64,000 nucleotides of DNA from Opisthorchis felineus. Taxonomy: Eukaryota > Platyhelminthes > Trematoda > Opisthorchiida > Opisthorchiidae. The stretch is from NCBI GenBank assembly GCA_004794785.1, contig SJOL01006420.1, forward strand, positions 68,435 to 132,434. Direction: 5' to 3'. The position numbers were made by a program, and so were the translations under genes. Numbering within the stretch: position 1 is the first letter of the stretch; every line of letters starts with the position of its first letter. Of the stretch, positions 58,881 through 64,000 are shown one piece after another. The notes below the pieces were generated by a model. That model did not search any database. It was not told the origin of the DNA and saw nothing but the letters and a program-made list of their open reading frames with translations.

Positions 58881-59454
58881 TTTTCTCGATAACAAGCTGG
58901 CCAAGTTCACAGATCTACTGTCAAAGCACAATACCGATCAACGCCTAACCGTAGCGCCCGCAGATCAGAGAAATTCGGATAAATGGTACTCACCAGGCTG
59001 AATTATGGGAGATTAGTATCATGTTTTTGATTGGTGTGTCGTTGACGGATGAGAAAATAGGGACGTATATTAATAAAAGCCTCGAGAATTCGAATGGGTA
59101 AGCCGAATGTGTGAAGGTCACTGGGATAAGTAAATCAACCAGAAGATGGGAAGCAATAGCCATTGGGAGATTTGGAGGAAGTCCGTACGTGAAAAAGAAA
59201 AATTAAAACACCACTTCTGATAAAATTCCTGATTGGCTTTTGATACAATGTCACAGAATTAGTGGGAGCCGCACGATATTCCCGTTTCTTTCTTATATCG
59301 GTCATCAGATGATCACAGAGAGGAGAAAGAGAGGAGTCCAAACCCTCATCCCTTAAGTGAATGCCAGTAGTTCGACTACGAAAGCTAATTTAAAATTGAC
59401 TTGGACCCTAAAAATACTCCCACCTGCGCAAGAGTTTGTTTTTTGACAAAAGAT
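58881..59454. other. No recognisable gene
   Basis: Spacer between hammerhead repeats; no further family members are seen. Confidence 0.35.
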
Positions 59455-59665
59455 TCAACTGAATCCAGATGAACTTGCCGTGTTTATGATGGTCCACTTC
59501 AACCGAAAGTTCTGCACCAGGCCGCCTGAAGTTTCAGTTGGTACGATATTCGAGATATCGCGATACATTGTACAGACGTAATACATTACTCATAAGGTTG
59601 CTGAAAACTCTTCGACAGCCCAAGGCCGGCTTCTTCCTTCTCGGGGCTTATCAGGTAGGCTCAGA
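59455..59665 (-). repeat. Hammerhead repeat, reverse strand, tail plus broken ribozyme
   Basis: On the reverse strand: cctac, CTGATAA (for CTGATGA), gccccgagaagg, then aagccggccttgggctgtcgaagagttttcagcaacc, broken here by the core losing GAAA. The tail follows through cgatatctcgaatatcgtac, ccaactgaaac and catcataaac down to about 59,455. It shows the order ribozyme then tail in a single copy, which helps define the unit. Confidence 0.6.
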
Positions 59666-59785
59666 TCTTTTTGTTAGCCTTATGTTCTATATGAACACAA
59701 ATATTGTGTGCAATTAGCGAACAACTCTCAGTTGCAATTTAATTTGAGTTTCCAATATGATTGGCATAATTCTTCCAATTTGTGT

Positions 59786-59912
59786 TCACGTAGAACATAA
59801 GGTCGACGGAAACTCGGGGACTCGATATGCCCCAACAAGGGGGGCAAAACCGGTTATGAGCTGCCGAAGAGGTTTTAGCAACATTGTGAGCAGTGTGCTA
59901 CGTTTAGACTTG
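59786..59912 (+). repeat. Hammerhead repeat, forward, core lost
   Basis: Family start agaacataaggtcgacggaa (59,790) is followed by a damaged core (gatatgccccaacaagg), aaaaccggtt, gagctgccgaagaggtttt and agcaacattgtgagcagtgtg. It faces the 59,455-59,665 copy about 120 bases away in inverted orientation. Confidence 0.55.
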
Positions 59913-60589
59913 AGTTCTAATTTGATCTCTTCCCTGAAAACGTATGGCATGAAGTTGACACCCACACCTGAAAAAAGCAGCTTGCCATTCACCTTCACTC
60001 ACATTTCAACTGCTGGCACAACAACAGTCAACCAAGAAATCGATCAAATGTTATTAGGATAGCAATCTTTATCACAGTTCTGACTTCATCAGCATGCTCC
60101 ACGGAGAGGAACCCACGCAGATTTTTAGCTCCTACGCATGAAGAAATAGCTGGAACTGTGGACTCGTTGGACTCTCTTGTAGTCAGTGGCACATTGAAAT
60201 TCGTTTGCATAATATGTAGCACACAGGACATCTCAAGGCAAGGATATTCGATAATGTTTCTCTCGTTGTTCAATTTCAATATATCGAACCAAACGCACCA
60301 AATTCACTATTGACTACAAGAGACTCCATTTAGTTTCCAGCCCAAGCAGTTTCATCAAGCATTTAAGCTCAAAACTAACTATTCCACCAAATAACTGTTC
60401 AAGTTAAGGATTGACTCTTTCCGTTTCGGAGGACTATGTCTACATGATGAACTGTGAGTGAACTGTCAACGGGTTTTTGGCCACCGACCTTTGCTATTTA
60501 TTTCAGAACTCACTTAGATCTTACTGTTTCTTTAAGAAATCCAACTGAAAACTACTCAGAGGTCCGAGAGATCTGTGAAATGAATCGGC
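59913..60589. other. No recognisable gene
   Basis: Unassigned short frames only. Confidence 0.35.
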
Positions 60590-60700
60590 CCCCGGGCTTT
60601 TTGGCCACTTCTTACTGGTTTAGGATCAGGTTTAGATAACCTGGTGTTATCTCAGCCTTTGTACCTCCTCCAGTTATGCGGTAGCCATCCAACAGAATGG
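60590..60700 (+). mobile_element. SINE 3'-body fragment, diverged
   Basis: aggtttagataacctgg, ttatctcagcc and gtacctcctccag follow the order of the SINE body at 23.5 kb (aggttttggcaacctgg, tatcccagcc, gtgcttacttcgg). The tRNA-like head is absent. Confidence 0.4.
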
Positions 60701-63700
60701 TCCACTCCATTTGATGTGTCCGGTGAGTTTGAATCCTGCAGTGAATTGTTATCTGATTCATTCGTGAAGCCCACGCTCGATTGTTAGAAACACTCACTAA
60801 CGATGTAAAGAAGAGAAGCTGAAGAAAAACAAACATTTCTTTAAAATGGGGGAACGAAAAACTTGTCCCGAAAAAACTGTCCCGTTCAGGAGACGTCTTC
60901 ATGATAATTAATATCGCCATAAGTGACCATCTTCCTAGTTTAAAACCTTATTCGTGATGGTCGTTTAATGAAGCCTTGAAGAACATGATTATCTGTAGGC
61001 TGTTCTCTCTTGTGATAATCATGAAACAGGGATGAAGTGTTTGTCTCAATCAGGTGTCACATGGAGGAAAAAATCGAACACAAACATGCGTGCTTTACTT
61101 TCCGGGGAGGTGACAGATCATCTAAACCAGTTTCTTGAGGCTCTATAGATGATTTTTTGTTAACGTCCTACACCTTCCTTGGATACACTGGTTTCATATG
61201 AAATAAAACTTTCCAAGAAAAGCTGCCATCGGCCGGTTCGTTAAGGTGAACTTTCCAGAGTGAACCGGTTGTCGGCTACAACTAGGCACCTGTCAGCAGC
61301 GAATCTTACGTAATGTTTTCGCACATTATAGTCGTGGTATGTTCCAAACCAGCTACTGTGGATAGATGTAAGAAACAGCCCCCTGAAAAGGGTTACACCA
61401 AATAGAGTAAACTTATGAAAGCTCACGAAAAGTCTATCATCAACTAAAAGCCTAGTGTGCAGAATAAAAGTTTGTCACTCCCAAAGGTCGTTTGGTATCT
61501 GGCGATTGTTGATAGAGGAATGTCACACAAAAACCATAATCACACGAATTATTTGAGTTGGACATTCCGCACTGTAGGCTTCGATTGGTGTTGTTTGTTT
61601 GTCGTTTAGCCCAGTGGTTCTTGAACTTTCCTCATTCATTTCCTCCATTTCAACTACTTTCGGCGATATGTCATTTCACCCCCCCCCTCCTCCCCGGGGA
61701 CTTTTCTCGCAAAAAAGCTTTGACCTGTTATTTATTAATCATCTTGGTTGTACACTTTGTTAAAACTGATGTAGGTTACATAATATTGCGTCCATTCCAG
61801 TCTTCTGATGCTCACCAGGTCATTCACTAGAATGGAAGACTAATTGTGCATAACTTTCAGGCTACTCATCAGTAGTTAGCTAATCGTCTTAATTAGTAAA
61901 CAGCTGGCTAGATCAAGAGCGCCTTAACTCAAATTCGCTACTGGCAAAAACCGGTCGGATGCCTGAAACTGCTGCTCAGAGGGTCACTTATCCGACTCTC
62001 CACGCTCGTTTGATAACTTCCAAAAAGGACGAAAGCATTCGTGGGATCTGACCACACTCTCATCCAAGTTCATGGCTCAGTACTTAACAGGTCCTTCGTG
62101 ATATCGATGACTAATCAGACAAAAGCCTCTGACTATTCATCACTGGTCAAGAGCTTGTTTGACGAAGGATCATACCCAAAACCCGTAATCTTCGATCCAA
62201 AGTTCTGAGGAAGCTTGGGATTTGGACAGATCGTTTGTTTGTACCAAAGGCGAGATTCAAGTTGGACTCCGCAGGGGCTAGTGTGTGTGAACATACGGGT
62301 TGGATTGAGGAAAGCGACAGGATAGGCTATTAAGAAGGCCTTCTGTGGGTCGACTGTGTTGGCAGAGTCGGCAAGGTAAGACACACTAACATTTGTAGTG
62401 ACACCAGTCTATCATCCTCTTACCCTTGGAGTTCGGTGCTCTTGGACACAGGTTGGCAGTAGTGAAGAGGTTTATCCGGTTCCTTAATTTTGTCACTGGA
62501 CACGCTGAGAATGGAAGTGTTTTGAGGTTTTCTAATTTCAATCTTTGCCCAGAGGTCTACTGGAAAGTTTAACGTAGTAACCAGATATATCCTAACATCA
62601 ACACTGTAAGGTATAATGCTCCTAATCAACGTGATACCATGCGCTCACTGCGCCTTGAGCTAGAGGGGAACCAGGCGCAGAGATAGCACTTATCTTGAGA
62701 TATGGGTTTGTGAACCAGGAGCGTCGGGTGGATCCAACAGATATGACTTCCAGAGGCACTCGATCGGTACCTAGTCGTAGTGGAAAACCTTTCCGAACCT
62801 TTCCCAACGGTAATATGTTCACAACTTTTCCAGTTTTGAAATTAGTCCAGTTTAGATTAGAGCCTTATCACTAGGTCTCAGTTTCCTTAATGGCAAAGAA
62901 TGTCGTCTGACTTTGAAAATTCAGTGTGAGGAACTTTGCAGTCAGACAAATTGCCTGTTGCGGCATTCATAGAAGGGACTTGAAACGTTCAAGGCACCTC
63001 ACTTAACTGTTGCTTCTAGCATGGAAAACGTTGACCAGTACCAGTAGCTTCATAACAAAGAGAGAAGACTTTGATTGTGACAACGAGCGGCAGTAGACCA
63101 TTTGGATAATTCGAAACAGTTCAAAAGTTGCCACCTAAAGGTTATTCTGTGGCTTAGCTTGTGACCCAGTCCACACGAAAGGTAACTAAGTTTACTGTTC
63201 TAAAGGGTATGTTCGGGAGTTCATCATCAACAGAGATCCGAGAAAGGGGCAAGCTGTTTATGTTAACCTGCTCAGTGGTTAGCTAATCGTTCAGAAGTAC
63301 CTGTGCTTCGTCGATTGCATGACACAGTCTGTTTGGATAAAACAAGGAGGGGTTGCTGTTACTGTAAATTCTGCTGCCTCTCACCTTCACTCTCCACTCT
63401 CTCTATACAATCAACACAAAGAAAGCGTTTCGAATCGTCCACCATGTCCCGACTGTATGATTCTAACCAGTACGCTTAAGCACGCTAGTCACGGCGAAGG
63501 GTTTCTCGACTGACCTGTTGAATCCTGACTTGTGTGCACAGAAGGGCCTTGTGAAAGCCCTAATCTTGATCTAGCCTTCTAATTTCACAGAGTGGAATTC
63601 ACCTAACGAATATCATATACGATTGAAAGGCGAATACAAAAGGAAACAGTTCGTGAGGGAAGGCAGCGCTTCGAAAACAGTTTGTGCCACATAGGTAACA

Positions 63701-63767
63701 AAGGAACGTATAAACAAACGGCCCAAAATGTACAATTCGTGGTTACACTAAGAAATCAACGCAATCC
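60701..63767. other. No gene recognised
   Basis: Unassigned short frames; a C-rich run at 61,680-61,698. No repeats are shared with the rest of the window that I could detect. Confidence 0.35.
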
Positions 63768-63790
63768 ACCCTGATCACGTGGATCAGGGT
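63768..63790. repeat. Perfect 9-bp inverted repeat around ACGTG
   Basis: ACCCTGATC (63,768-63,776) and GATCAGGGT (63,782-63,790) are exact reverse complements separated by ACGTG, giving a central CACGTG-containing palindrome. The right half and flank (tcacgtggatcagggt) recur at 51,674-51,689, so this may be an element end rather than a regulatory site. Confidence 0.7.
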
Positions 63791-64000
63791 ACACGCAACA
63801 CTATGATTCTGTGGTTTTGCACGCACGGATGTTCTGACAATCAGCTAGGTCTACTCATTCTGCTGTGACCACATTGTGTGTGTATGTATGTATGTACGCT
63901 CATCTGTATCAGTGTTAACTGTCCCATACCAGCTGTAAATTTTCTCATCCAATATATCCCGTCGGAATGATACCCATAATGATCAAAACCTCGAGAAAGG
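63791..64000. other. Window end; short TGTA-rich run
   Basis: A (TGTA)n-like run near 63,880-63,896 and nothing else recognised. Confidence 0.4.

Noticed and set aside
1..64000. CRISPR arrays, bacterial operons, prophage
   Set aside because: No regularly spaced short repeats, no dense same-strand gene runs, and the content is eukaryotic retroelements.
1..64000. rRNA, snRNA or other standard RNA genes
   Set aside because: I found no recognisable conserved stretches of rRNA or spliceosomal RNA by eye on either strand.

Overview
The window looks like repeat-rich, gene-poor nuclear DNA of a digenean trematode (a fluke). The evidence is the class of repeats, not a species-level match: RTE-clade LINE proteins of the kind common in flukes, a Ty3/gypsy element with CsRn1/Boudicca-like Gag and Pol, tRNA-derived SINEs, and a ~330-bp repeat family carrying hammerhead-ribozyme sequence, reminiscent of schistosome Smα elements. 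There are no operons or bacterial features. Most coding-looking stretches are broken transposon proteins.

Layout. 1-12.8 kb: a decayed hammerhead repeat (2.46-2.79 kb); two 720-bp inverted arms (4255-4974 and 9204-9923) flanking a decayed gypsy pol gene (6577-8842); a second, rearranged hammerhead repeat (12.5-12.8 kb). 12.8-21.4 kb: mostly unassigned, with one reverse-strand SINE (17.8 kb) and a (TA)16 run. 21.5-27.6 kb: a pile-up of RTE LINE fragments. One is on + (endonuclease and linker) and three are on - (endonuclease; linker-RT-C-terminus; RT C-terminus). A SINE sits inside the reverse-strand endonuclease. 28.6-29.5 kb: the one gene I would call a host gene, a 197-codon intronless ORF resembling the IER (immediate early response) family, with AP-1, EGR-like, octamer and CCAAT motifs upstream. 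31.0-34.4 kb: a young but internally deleted gypsy element between 515-bp direct repeats.

35,779-43,428 repeats 23,890-31,534 almost base for base (about 0.4% different) and is bounded on both sides by a single N. It therefore duplicates the LINE cluster, the IER-like gene and one LTR. An uncollapsed second haplotype or a mis-placed contig is as likely as a real duplication. 43.4-64 kb: mostly unassigned, with one RTE LINE remnant (45.6-47.4 kb), a gypsy RNase H/integrase remnant (52.9-53.3 kb), an inverted pair of ~300-bp repeats, and a cluster of hammerhead repeats at 58.5-59.9 kb. One member of that cluster (58,795-58,835) keeps all the catalytic core bases.

The best candidates for new biology are the hammerhead repeat family (one intact core, palindromic stem III, head-to-tail and snap-back copies) and the IER-like gene in its dense retroelement setting. 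Protein family calls were made by eye from motifs; none was checked by database search.
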